From: an uncultured Clostridia bacterium
Lineage (GTDB): Bacteria; Bacillota; Clostridia; Oscillospirales; Oscillospiraceae
Direction: 5' to 3'
Length of the DNA: 7,348 nucleotides
NCBI GenBank assembly: GCA_946060825.1
Contig: CAMGPO010000055.1
Coordinates: 1 to 7,348, forward strand
The position numbers were made by a program, and so were the translations under genes. Of this stretch, positions 1 through 6,758 are shown in pieces (within the stretch, counting starts at the first letter, position 1; each line of letters begins with the position of its first letter). The notes beneath the pieces are model-generated. The model ran no database searches. It was not told the origin of the DNA and was given only the letters and a program-made list of their open reading frames with translations.

Positions 1-450
1 GGCGCCCATGACATCGGGAAAGCCGTTCTGGCGGTATTGCTTGCCGGTTGGGTTGTGCCGGCGCTCCCGCTGGCCGGTGCTGCGGCAGGCGTGGCCTGTG
101 TGCTGGGGCATATGTTCCCGTTCTACCTGCGCTTCAAGGGCGGCAAGGGCTTTGCCTCCTACCTCGGCATGACCCTTGCCCTCAACTGGAAGTTTGCCCT
201 GATCGTGCTGGTGATCGTCGTGGCGGTCACGCTGATTTCCGACTATATCGTGGTCGGTACCGTGACGACGATGCTCCTGGTGCCTGCCTATCTCGGGTTT
301 TCTACCCGGGACTGGATGCTGGTGCTGCTGCTCTGTGTGGCATCCGCCGTCATCCTTTTCAAGCACCATGAGAATTATGTCCGCATCTGGCGCGGCACGG
401 AGGTCGGCCTCCGCCGGGCCAACCGGGGCGATGACCGTGTCCGGAAATGA
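1..450 (+). CDS. plsY: Glycerol-3-phosphate acyltransferase PlsY, 5'-truncated by window edge
   Basis: PlsY is a polytopic membrane enzyme that transfers the acyl group of acyl-phosphate to glycerol-3-phosphate, giving lysophosphatidic acid, the first step of phospholipid synthesis in most Gram-positive bacteria. The reading frame is open from base 1 and stops with TGA at 448-450, leaving 149 residues of a family usually about 200-220 long. The missing part is the first membrane segment and the first conserved loop. Visible family signatures are the D-x-x-K element at residues 4-7, GHMFPFYLRFKGGKGFAS at about 36-53 (the conserved loop with GH and FKGGKG), and the terminal KHHENYVRIWRGTE at about 121-134. 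Between them lie hydrophobic stretches at about 65-80, 85-100 and 106-121 that fit membrane helices. A strong hairpin follows 14 bases after the stop. I see no lesion in the visible part. Confidence 0.93.
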   Translation, partial: GAHDIGKAVLAVLLAGWVVPALPLAGAAAGVACVLGHMFPFYLRFKGGKGFASYLGMTLALNWKFALIVLVIVVAVTLISDYIVVGTVTTMLLVPAYLGFSTRDWMLVLLLCVASAVILFKHHENYVRIWRGTEVGLRRANRGDDRVRK

Positions 451-464
451 ATCTGCAAGGGAAA

Positions 465-503
465 ACGTCCCCTGCCGCCAAATGCGGCAGGGGACGTCTT
501 GTT
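465..503 (+). terminator. Rho-independent terminator after plsY, probably bidirectional
   Basis: A perfect 14-bp stem (ACGTCCCCTGCCGC at 465-478 pairs with 484-497) closes a 5-base loop and is followed on the + strand by CTTGTTAT. On the - strand the hairpin is followed by TTTTCCC, so it could also stop transcripts of the converging phospholipase D-like gene, whose TAA stop is at 504-502. The stem flanks and tail closely match the terminator at 6778-6810 read on the - strand. Confidence 0.85.
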
Positions 504-1908
504 ATACGAGATAGCGGAACAGACGGATGGGGAGGGAGAGCAGGCCGGTGAGAACCCGTTTGCCCGTGGAGACGGGCTGCGGTGAAACACCGCCGGGCAG
601 ATAGCTGCCGCTGCCGTCCAGGGCCAGACTCTCGGCGAAGTAGTCCTCCTGAACGGCGGCCAGCCGCTGCGCGAAGGGTTCGCTGTCGATGACCAGCAGC
701 TCCGTGTTGAGATAGGTGCTGCGGGGATCCAGATTGAAGGAGCCGACGGCGGCAACGCGGCCGTCCACCAGATAGGACTTGGCGTGGATGGCGTCACAGC
801 CCTGGTATTCCCACAGTTCCACGCCGGTGCCCAGCAGATCTGCCCGGTCGTTGAGATAGGCCGTAAAGGCCGGGAGGTTGGGGGAGGTGCCCTGGGAATT
901 GGTCAGAATCCGACAGGCAACCTGCCGCTCCGCCAGCTCTGACAGCACCGGAAGCAGATTTTCCGAGGCAATGACGTAGGGGGACTGGAGCGTAACCGAC
1001 TCCTCTGCGGAAGCCAGCAGGGAGAACAGGGAGCGGGCGACGGTGGGCGGCTTCGGGCCGGTGCCGGTGTCGTTGTGCAGAAAGGTGATGCGGTTGGCCG
1101 GGAGGGTAGCGGCCTCGAGATCCAGGGGCGGCAGCTGATCGATTCCGTCAGCCGCAGTCCGGTAGCAGCGCAGAAGCCGCTCCCGCTCCGCTTCGCCCCG
1201 GCCGGTGGGCCGGGAGAAGGGCTCCTGAACGTCGTCTCCGTTCCAGATGCCGTCCATGTAGTCCCGTACGGCGGACAGGACGCTGTGTTCCGTGCCGCTT
1301 TCCCAGCCGGTGTTGTAGACCATCACATCGCGGTCGAGGGAGCAGAGGCCGGTGAAGCCTTCCGGGGCGAAATATTTGTCGCCGATGTTGCGGCCTCCGA
1401 GGAGGAGCAGCTTGCCGTCGATCAGGATGTACTTGTCATGGAGCCGGCAGTTGAAGGTCCAGGGCCGCAGGAGATCCGGCGGATTGTAGAGCCGGAGCGT
1501 GATGTTTGGATGGGAACCGATCGCCTCGGCGGCGGCTTTGTTGGAGGCGGTCAGCCCGCCGAACATTCCATCCACGAGGATCCGCACCCGAATGCCCCGG
1601 TCCGCTGCGTCCAGAATGGCGCCGAGAAAAACGTCGGTGGTATCGCCCATGTGTATGGCGTAATAGGAGAGATCGATGGTGTGCTCCGCCTGGGACAGCA
1701 GATAGACCCGGGCGGAAAGACCCTCCTCCGGCGTCTCCACCAGGGCGACCCGATCCACGCAGGGCTCAGTACCCAGATAGGCGTCCGCGGCGGGAATCTC
1801 CGCCTCCGGCAGCTCCGGCTGCCGGGCGAAGGGAAAGACGCCGGTGCAGAAGACATAGAGCAGAAAGACGGCTGCCGCCGTCAGAAGTACACGCGGAATC
1901 CGCCTCAT
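502..1908 (-). CDS. Phospholipase D / cardiolipin synthase-like membrane-anchored protein
   Basis: A 468-residue member of the PLD superfamily with both catalytic HKD motifs. The first is H157-x-K159-x4-D164 followed by GGRNIGD (171-177). The second is H375-x-K377-x4-D382 followed by GSFNLD (389-394). Two HKD motifs build one active site that works through a phosphohistidine intermediate. Family members include cardiolipin synthases, which join two phosphatidylglycerols or a PG and a PE, and other phosphatidyltransferases. Residues about 7-26 form one hydrophobic segment (signal anchor; C21 does not sit in a good lipobox), so the catalytic part is probably outside the membrane. The organisation, with one N-terminal segment and SIDL-like TIDLSYYAI (77-85) then AADRGIRVRILVDG (101-114), resembles ClsC/YmdC-type proteins more than ClsA. 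The start is set by AAAGGAG at 1923-1917, 8 bases from the ATG. It has its own promoter and appears monocistronic. The exact lipid substrate is not readable. Confidence 0.85.
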   Translation of the reverse strand: MRRIPRVLLTAAAVFLLYVFCTGVFPFARQPELPEAEIPAADAYLGTEPCVDRVALVETPEEGLSARVYLLSQAEHTIDLSYYAIHMGDTTDVFLGAILDAADRGIRVRILVDGMFGGLTASNKAAAEAIGSHPNITLRLYNPPDLLRPWTFNCRLHDKYILIDGKLLLLGGRNIGDKYFAPEGFTGLCSLDRDVMVYNTGWESGTEHSVLSAVRDYMDGIWNGDDVQEPFSRPTGRGEAERERLLRCYRTAADGIDQLPPLDLEAATLPANRITFLHNDTGTGPKPPTVARSLFSLLASAEESVTLQSPYVIASENLLPVLSELAERQVACRILTNSQGTSPNLPAFTAYLNDRADLLGTGVELWEYQGCDAIHAKSYLVDGRVAAVGSFNLDPRSTYLNTELLVIDSEPFAQRLAAVQEDYFAESLALDGSGSYLPGGVSPQPVSTGKRVLTGLLSLPIRLFRYLV

Positions 1909-1943
1909 CCTACCGGCTCCTTTCTGTTCGTGAAGTATTCAGA

Positions 1944-1972
1944 AGTATACGGGGAACCGGGCGGATTGTCAA
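1944..1972 (-). promoter_or_regulatory. Sigma-A type promoter of the phospholipase D-like gene
   Basis: Read on the - strand, TTGACA (1972-1967, perfect -35) is followed after exactly 17 bases by TATACT (1949-1944, five of six matches to the -10). Transcription would begin near 1937, about 30 bases before the ATG, with the AAAGGAG ribosome binding site in between. This is a strong, vegetative-type promoter, which suggests constitutive expression. Confidence 0.8.
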
Positions 1973-2014
1973 TTCACGGGGCGGAATCTTCACAATTCTT
2001 TTACAAAGATCCGG

Positions 2015-2050
2015 AAATCCCCTGCGCGGTGCTACGCTGCGCAGGGGTTT
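2015..2050 (-). terminator. Hairpin terminator of the LysR gene
   Basis: CCCCTGCGC (2019-2027) pairs perfectly with GCGCAGGGG (2039-2047). AAA (2015-2017) can extend the stem with TTT (2048-2050) across a one-base bulge. It begins three bases beyond the LysR stop codon. The T-run on the - strand is short (GGGATTT), so termination efficiency is uncertain. Confidence 0.65.
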
Positions 2051-2052
2051 CT

Positions 2053-2916
2053 TCATGGCTCTTGCGGGGTGGTGTTGAAATAGCGGATCAGGTACTGCAT
2101 GAAGCGCTCCAGCGCAGCGCTGGGGTTTCGGTCCGGACTGATCTGCATATAGACGTTGCGGTAGATGTGGGGATAGCGGAAGTGGAGAAAGACCAGATTG
2201 TCGGTGGAGTAGGCGCTCCAGGTCTGGGAGGGCCAGAGGGTGATTCCGAGGCCGTGCTGCACCAGCATCCGCACCAGGAAGGGATTATCGCTCTCGAAAT
2301 GCACCTGCATATTCAGGCCGGCGCTGCGGAAGAGCTGCTCCACCTGCTCCCGCAGGAGGCGGTCCTCGGAGAGCAGCACCATGGGCTCATGTTCCAGTTC
2401 CTCCAATGTGACCTCGCTGACGATGCTGAGCGGAGAGGAGAGGGGGACCGCCAGCAGGATTTCCTCCCGGGTCAGCAGCACCGTACCGGGATCCGTGATC
2501 TCGTTGGGGGAGGCGAAAATGGTCAGATCCACGTCCTCCACGGCATTGGATTGCAGCAGGCGGAACCGAATCTGGGGTTCCAGACGCTGAAAGCGGGCGA
2601 GGATGTCCGGAATCAGAGCTGAGGCGGAGAGTACCTTCAGACGGATGACGGAGGTGGTTTCTCCGGCGTGCATCGTGGCCGGAATGGCGTCCACTGCCGA
2701 CAGGATCGGGGCCACCCGCGCACGGAGCAGCTCGCCGCTGCGGCTGAGGCAGATCCGTTTGCCGGAGCGGTGGAACAGCTCGGTATCCAGCTCTGCCTCC
2801 AGGGCCGCGATCGCCTTGCTGATGGAGGACTGGGCCACCAGCAGTTGCCGGGACGCCTCGGAGATGTTTTCGTATTTTGCGGCGTAATAGAAGTAGCGCA
2901 GTTGGTAAAGCTCCAT
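2053..2916 (-). CDS. LysR-family transcriptional regulator
   Basis: A 287-residue LysR-type regulator, a normal length for the family. Residues 1-62 are the winged helix-turn-helix. It carries the typical pattern LRYFYYAAKYENISEAS (6-22), the recognition helix AQSSISKAIAALEAEL (28-43), LFHRSGKRICLSRSGELL (47-64), and then the linker helix. Residues about 90-287 form the periplasmic-binding-protein-like effector domain, with VRMLVQHGLGITLWPS (215-230) as a typical segment near its end. ATG at 2916-2914 is chosen because it starts the canonical domain and lies 7 bases from AAGGAG (2929-2924). It is divergent to the M20/transporter genes, which makes them its likely targets, and LysR proteins often autoregulate. 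The effector is unknown. No good promoter for it is visible in the very short gap upstream. Confidence 0.92.
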   Translation of the reverse strand: MELYQLRYFYYAAKYENISEASRQLLVAQSSISKAIAALEAELDTELFHRSGKRICLSRSGELLRARVAPILSAVDAIPATMHAGETTSVIRLKVLSASALIPDILARFQRLEPQIRFRLLQSNAVEDVDLTIFASPNEITDPGTVLLTREEILLAVPLSSPLSIVSEVTLEELEHEPMVLLSEDRLLREQVEQLFRSAGLNMQVHFESDNPFLVRMLVQHGLGITLWPSQTWSAYSTDNLVFLHFRYPHIYRNVYMQISPDRNPSAALERFMQYLIRYFNTTPQEP

Positions 2917-2952
2917 GTTCTTACTCCTTATGTCGAAAAGAAAAAAGCGGAA
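2917..2952. other. Unusually short divergent gap between lysR-type gene and M20 gene
   Basis: Only 36 bases separate the LysR ATG from the first in-frame ATG of the peptidase. The gap contains the LysR ribosome binding site (CTCCTT on this strand, 2924-2929) and an A-rich run (2936-2946), but no recognisable promoter in either direction, no T-N11-A LysR box and no Shine-Dalgarno for the peptidase. Divergent LysR pairs normally need about 100 bases for operators and two promoters. Confidence 0.55.
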
Positions 2953-4074
2953 ATGGTGAGCCTCCTGCAGGAGTTCGTTGGCGTGCCCAGCTGCAGCCGC
3001 GAACCGGAGGTCATGCCGGAGGCGACGGAGTGGGTCTGCGGTCTTCTGAAAAATGAGGGCTACCGGGTCCGAACCTGGGACGTGGGCCACGGAAACGCGC
3101 CGGTCATCGTCGGTGACCTGGAGGGACAGGAGGACGGCGCGCCCGTGATCTTCTCCGGCCACTATGACACGGCGCTGTACCGCAGCCTGTCCGGGCAGAA
3201 TCCCTTCCGTCTGAAGGACGGGAGAATCTGTGGAACCGGCGTGCTCGACATGAAGGGCGGTATCGTGATCGCGCTCTATGCCGTCCGTGCGGCGGTGCAG
3301 GCGGGCCTGAAGCGTCCAGTGCGTCTGCTGCTTGCCGGTGACGAGGAGATCAATCACATCGGATCCCGCGCCGCGGAGATCATGATGGAGGAAGCGTCCG
3401 GCGCTCTCTGTGCCTTCAACATGGAGACCGGCCTGCGCAGCAACCAGATCGCCGTGTTCCGCAAGGGCGGCACCCGCTGCCGGATTACGGTGCACGGCGT
3501 CGAGGCTCACGCGGGCAACGACTTCACCAAGGGCCGCAGCGCCATCGTGGAGATGGCCTATAAGATCGTCGACATCCACAATCTGACGGACCTCTCCGTC
3601 GGCACGACCATGAACATCGGCACAATCCAGGGCGGCACGATCTTCAATGCCGTTCCCGCAAAGTGTGAGGTCGTGGTGGATATGCGCTTTGAGAAGAACG
3701 AGGAGCTGGAAAAAGCCAAGAAGAATCTGGAGGCAGTCTGCCGCAAGACCTACATCGAGGGCACGACCACAGAGATGGAGTACATCGACGTGATGCACGT
3801 CTTTGAAACGACGGACGGCGGCATGCAGCTTTGGGACTTCCTGCGGGAGACGGCGGAGGAGACCGGCCTCCAGCCAGTGGACAAGATCCGCCTCGGCGGC
3901 AGCTCCGACGCGGCCTACCTCACAATGGCCGGCGTGCCCACGGTCTGCTCCTGCGGCACCATGGGCGAGTGGAACCATACGGTACGGGAATACGTCATGG
4001 CAGACTCCCTCTATGAGCGGGCCAAGCTGTTTGCTGGTGCGCTGCTGCGGATGGAGCGCTTCGAGAACCGGTAG
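2953..4074 (+). CDS. M20-family metallopeptidase, carboxypeptidase G2-like
   Basis: A di-zinc exopeptidase or amidohydrolase of family M20, most like the glutamate carboxypeptidase (CPG2) branch; 373 residues from the ATG used here. Metal and catalytic residues are all present. They are SGHYDTA with H70 and D72, GTGVLDMKGG with bridging D99, the base-plus-ligand pair in AGDEE (E131/E132), a likely ligand E158 in NMETG, and H342 in GEWNHTV. Residues about 172-290 form the dimerisation insert with HGVEAHAG (H186). Such enzymes remove a C-terminal amino acid or cleave an acyl-/aminoacyl-amino acid amide in the cytoplasm. The exact substrate is not readable. The start is doubtful. The frame is open upstream and encodes TPYVEKKKAE just before this ATG, which looks like the usual first helix of M20 proteins, yet no good start or ribosome binding site is found there. 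TTG at 2902 is a poor alternative. The stop is TAG. A YfcC-type carrier follows 54 bases later. Confidence 0.88.
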   Translation: MVSLLQEFVGVPSCSREPEVMPEATEWVCGLLKNEGYRVRTWDVGHGNAPVIVGDLEGQEDGAPVIFSGHYDTALYRSLSGQNPFRLKDGRICGTGVLDMKGGIVIALYAVRAAVQAGLKRPVRLLLAGDEEINHIGSRAAEIMMEEASGALCAFNMETGLRSNQIAVFRKGGTRCRITVHGVEAHAGNDFTKGRSAIVEMAYKIVDIHNLTDLSVGTTMNIGTIQGGTIFNAVPAKCEVVVDMRFEKNEELEKAKKNLEAVCRKTYIEGTTTEMEYIDVMHVFETTDGGMQLWDFLRETAEETGLQPVDKIRLGGSSDAAYLTMAGVPTVCSCGTMGEWNHTVREYVMADSLYERAKLFAGALLRMERFENR

Positions 4075-4116
4075 TCAATGCGCATCTGCGCTTGATGGAT
4101 AAAACCCCAGAGAAAG

Positions 4117-4131
4117 AGGAGATACACTATG
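4117..4131 (+). promoter_or_regulatory. Ribosome binding site and original start codon of the YfcC-type gene
   Basis: AGGAG at 4117-4121, preceded by AGAA-rich sequence, lies 7 bases from ATG 4129-4131. This identifies the authentic start of the carrier gene upstream of its in-frame TAG. The later in-frame ATG at 4210 has no Shine-Dalgarno, so efficient re-initiation after the stop is not expected. Confidence 0.75.
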
Positions 4132-5543
4132 AAAGAACCGAAAGCCGAAACCCTGAACAAAAATCGGAAGTTTACAATGCCCCATGCTTAGGTTATCATT
4201 GTACTGCTGATGGTCGTTGTCTCCCTGCTGACGTATGTCATCCCCGCCGGCTCCTATGGCCGTGTGGAGGATCCGGAGACCGGCAAAACCATCGTCGATC
4301 CCACAACCTTTGCCTATTCCGATGAATCAAACCCCGTTTCGATTCTGCAGATCCCCACGATGATCGTTCAGGCGATTGAAAAAAATGCCTCCCTGATCTT
4401 CTCGATCATCATCATCGCCGGTGCGCTGGAGATCATCCTGTCCACCGGTATGTTCCACGCCTTCTGCAATAAGCTCTCCCGGGCTTGCGCCAAGAGCGGT
4501 AAGGAGATCCTGTTCATCCCTGCCATCACCCTGATCTTCACCCTGATCGGCCTGACCCAGAGTACCGATAAGTTCATCGCCTTCGGCCCGATTGGCGTGA
4601 TGCTGGCCGTGACCCTGGGCTATGACGCCATCGTCGGCATCGCTATCGTCCTGCTGGGCGTCGGCGTGGGCTTCAGTGTCGGCGCCCTGCACACCACCAC
4701 GGCTGTGGCCCAGCAGATTTCCGGTCTGGATCTCTACTCCGGCATCACCGTCCGTCTGGTTGTGACCGTGATCTTCTACATCCTCACGACGGTCTACATC
4801 TGCCGCTATGCCAGCCGCATCAAGAAGGACCCCTCCAAGAGCTTCCTCTACAAGGTCGAGGGCGTCATGAAATTTGACCCCTCGGAATCTGAGATCCAGA
4901 TCGTCTGGAAGCATTTCCTGGTTCTTGCCATCTTTGTGGCCGGTCTCGGCATCCTGATGTGGGGCTGCCTGAAGAAGGGCTGGTCCTTCCAGGAGACCTC
5001 GATCCTCTTCCTGTGGGTCGGCATCCTCAGCGGCCTGGTCTACGGTATCAAGCCTTCCCAGATCTGTAAAACCTTCATCAAGGGATGCGGCGGCGCTACC
5101 GGTGCGGCGCTGGTCGTCGGCTTCGGCGCGGCGGTTTCCCTGGTCCTGAACACCGCCGGCGTCATTGACACCGTTGTCATGGGGCTGGCTCAGGCGCTGA
5201 ACGTGGTGCCCAAGTTCCTGCGCGGTCCTGCCATGTTCCTGGCAAACGTCATCATCAACTTCTTCATTCCATCCTGCAATGGCCAGGCAGCTGTGGTCAT
5301 GCCCATCATGGCCCCCTGTCCGACGTCATCGGCGTCTCCCGTCAGACCGCTGTTATGGCTTTCAAGCTCGGCGACGGCCTGTGAAACTATGTTCTGCCCC
5401 ATGCCGCTGCTCTGATGGGCTTCCTCGGCGTGACCGGCGTTCCCTACGACAAATGGATGAAGTTCATGCTGAAGCTGTTCGTGATCTGGCTCGTAGCCGG
5501 CTGCGTCGTATGTGCGGCCTGCCAGATGATTGGCTACGTCTGA
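4129..5543 (+). pseudogene. YfcC/DcuC-family carrier gene with two nonsense codons and a frameshift
   Basis: The reconstructed product, about 471 residues, is a full-length YfcC-type member of the DcuC family (ion transporter superfamily), sometimes annotated as a C4-dicarboxylate or basic amino acid carrier. Visible landmarks are KFTMPHA then LTYVIPAGSY near the N-terminus, multiple hydrophobic helices, NFFIPSCNGQAAVVMPIMAP, and near the C-terminus LGVTGVPYDKWMKF. There are three lesions. The first is an in-frame TAG at 4189-4191 (codon 21) where the family usually has an aromatic residue after PHA. The second is one base missing in the C-run at 5312-5316. The third is a TGA at 5382-5384 in the restored frame, between GDGL and NYVLP, where the family usually has a small polar residue. 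The restored frame ends at TGA 5541-5543. Everything between is conserved without large deletions, so inactivation is recent or partly a sequencing artefact. It sits between an M20 peptidase and an AEC carrier in the same orientation, suggesting it once imported the peptidase substrate or exported a product. Confidence 0.85.
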
Positions 5544-5588
5544 TTCTGCGCGCATTCCCGGCGCAAAATGAAAATGTGAGAGGAGAAT

Positions 5589-6503
5589 ATGGATTTAACA
5601 CTCATTGCTCTGAAGCAGACTGCCGTCATGTTCCTTCTGATGGCGATTGGATGGCTGCTGTTTAAAGGCGGCAAGATCACCAAAGAGGGAAGCCGTGACC
5701 TGGCAAATATGCTGCTCTATGTGATTTTACCCTGCGCAATCGTCAATGCATTCTGTACCGAGTATACCGAGGAAAAGAGCCTGCATCTGCTCTACGCCTT
5801 CGTTCTGGGACTGGCGGCACTGGCTCTGGCCATCCTGATTTCCCGCCTGATCTTCCGGAAACGGCCCATCGACCACTTTGGCGCGGCCTTCTCCAACGCC
5901 GGCTTCATGGGCCTGCCCATGATCCAGGCGGTGTTGGGCACTGACGCTGTGATCTACTCCGCTCCGTTCATCGCTTTGCTGAACCTGTTTCAGTGGACCT
6001 ACGGTGTGGCGGTGCTGACCGGCAAAAAGGACGGTCTGAAGGCGAAAAAGCTGGTGACCAACCCGATCCTCATCAGCCTGGTGGTCGGCCTGCTCTGTTT
6101 CTACCTGAAGATTCAGCTCCCGGTGGTTTTGTCGATAACGGTTTCCTCCGTGGCCGCGCTGAACTCCCCGGTTGCCATGGTGGTGCTGGGCGTCTACCTG
6201 GCGCAGACGGATCTCAAGTCCCTCTTTGCCGACAAGATGCTCTACCTGAATTCGGCGGTTCGACTCCTGGCCATCCCGCTGGTGACGCTGGCCCTGTTCT
6301 GCCTCCTGCCCGCCTCTCTGCAGGAGGCGCGGATGGCCCTGCTGATCGTGGCGAGTGCGCCGGTCGGCTCCAACGTGGCAGTGTATGCCCAGCTCAATCA
6401 TCTGGATTACACCTATGCCAGCAAAAGCGTCTGTCTCAGCACCCTGTTTTCCATCCTGACCATGCCGCTGATGATTGCGCTGGCCGGTCTTCTCTGGCGC
6501 TGA
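5589..6503 (+). CDS. AEC-family (auxin efflux carrier-like) transporter
   Basis: A 304-residue integral membrane carrier of the AEC family, whose bacterial members move organic acids such as malate or malonate, or amino acid derivatives. About ten hydrophobic segments are seen, the first at about 11-25. Family motifs are FSNAGFMGLP (101-110, with the conserved Asn), LNSPVAMVVLGVYLA (191-205), ASAPVGSNVAVYA (256-268), and CLSTLFSILTMPL (282-294). The two repeated five-helix halves of the fold fit this spacing. ATG 5589 is chosen because the N-terminus matches the family. GAGAGGAG ends only 3 bases upstream, with an overlapping AGAGG at 5 bases, so the ribosome binding site is close but usable. 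It lies 45 bases after the broken YfcC-type gene with no terminator between, so it is probably the last gene of the same operon. I see no lesion. Substrate and direction are unknown. Confidence 0.9.
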   Translation: MDLTLIALKQTAVMFLLMAIGWLLFKGGKITKEGSRDLANMLLYVILPCAIVNAFCTEYTEEKSLHLLYAFVLGLAALALAILISRLIFRKRPIDHFGAAFSNAGFMGLPMIQAVLGTDAVIYSAPFIALLNLFQWTYGVAVLTGKKDGLKAKKLVTNPILISLVVGLLCFYLKIQLPVVLSITVSSVAALNSPVAMVVLGVYLAQTDLKSLFADKMLYLNSAVRLLAIPLVTLALFCLLPASLQEARMALLIVASAPVGSNVAVYAQLNHLDYTYASKSVCLSTLFSILTMPLMIALAGLLWR

Positions 6504-6549
6504 ACCCTGTCTCTTTTCAGGAATACCGTCCGCATTTCTCCCCTCCAAA

Positions 6550-6579
6550 ATGGCCGCCGCAGGTTTCTGCGGCGGCCAT
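6550..6579 (-). terminator. Perfect 13-bp hairpin between AEC gene and small gene
   Basis: ATGGCCGCCGCAG (6550-6562) pairs perfectly with 6567-6579 around a GTTT loop. On the + strand, 46 bases after the AEC stop, it is followed by CAGCTTG with no T-run. On the - strand it is followed by TTTTGGAGG, which is the better terminator. It may stop AEC transcripts as a strong structure, or end a leftward transcript from the region to its right. Confidence 0.6.
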
Positions 6580-6758
6580 CAGCTTGATATTGACCGTGGC
6601 GTTGGTCCGGTTCATATCTCCAGTCAGCCCCGTCATGAAGCTGAAAAATTTGCGGGGCGAAGTCTGCCGGTGCAGGCTCATTTGTGTTCATTTTCCCTCA
6701 GAGAAGTTCCTCTGTTTCATGGCTTTCGCTCGTTTGCCGGAAGCGGCATACCGTGGGT

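Noticed and set aside
1075..2622. Long + strand open frame of about 515 codons
   Set aside because: It lies opposite the phospholipase D-like and LysR genes, crosses their intergenic promoter/terminator region, and has no family-like motifs. It is an antisense frame kept open by high GC.
2668..2952. Upstream extension of the M20 frame
   Set aside because: Most of it is antisense to the LysR DNA-binding domain and is not peptidase-like. Only the last ~10 codons resemble M20 sequence, and these are discussed as a finding.
2962..2973. 12-bp palindrome CTCCTGCAGGAG near the M20 start
   Set aside because: It encodes LLQE of the first helix and does not have the T-N11-A form of a LysR site. It is probably coincidental, although a LysR autoregulatory role cannot be excluded.
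2917..3978. N-terminal extension of the LysR frame to a start at 3978
   Set aside because: The extension is antisense to the M20 gene. The LysR domain begins exactly at ATG 2916 with its own ribosome binding site.
4129..5543. Stop-codon reassignment or programmed recoding to explain the broken carrier
   Set aside because: TAG ends the M20 gene and TGA ends plsY, LysR, AEC and the 79-aa gene, so both are used as ordinary stops. No recoding stem-loop is evident near the lesions.
6301..6328. 9-bp stem with 10-base loop inside the AEC gene (GCCTCCTGC / GCAGGAGGC)
   Set aside because: It is within a well-conserved coding stretch. In GC-rich sequence such stems arise from codon use, and no T-run or other signal follows.
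5727..6548. - strand open frame of 273 codons
   Set aside because: It is antisense to the AEC gene, rich in Gln/His/Arg/Gly as typical of shadow frames, and has no ribosome binding site.
6517..6681. - strand 54-codon frame beginning MSLHRQTSPRKFF
   Set aside because: Part of it has coding-like composition, but it runs through the 6550-6579 hairpin, lacks a well-placed ribosome binding site, and has no recognisable family. The overlapping 92-codon frame from 6691 is antisense to the AEC 3' end.
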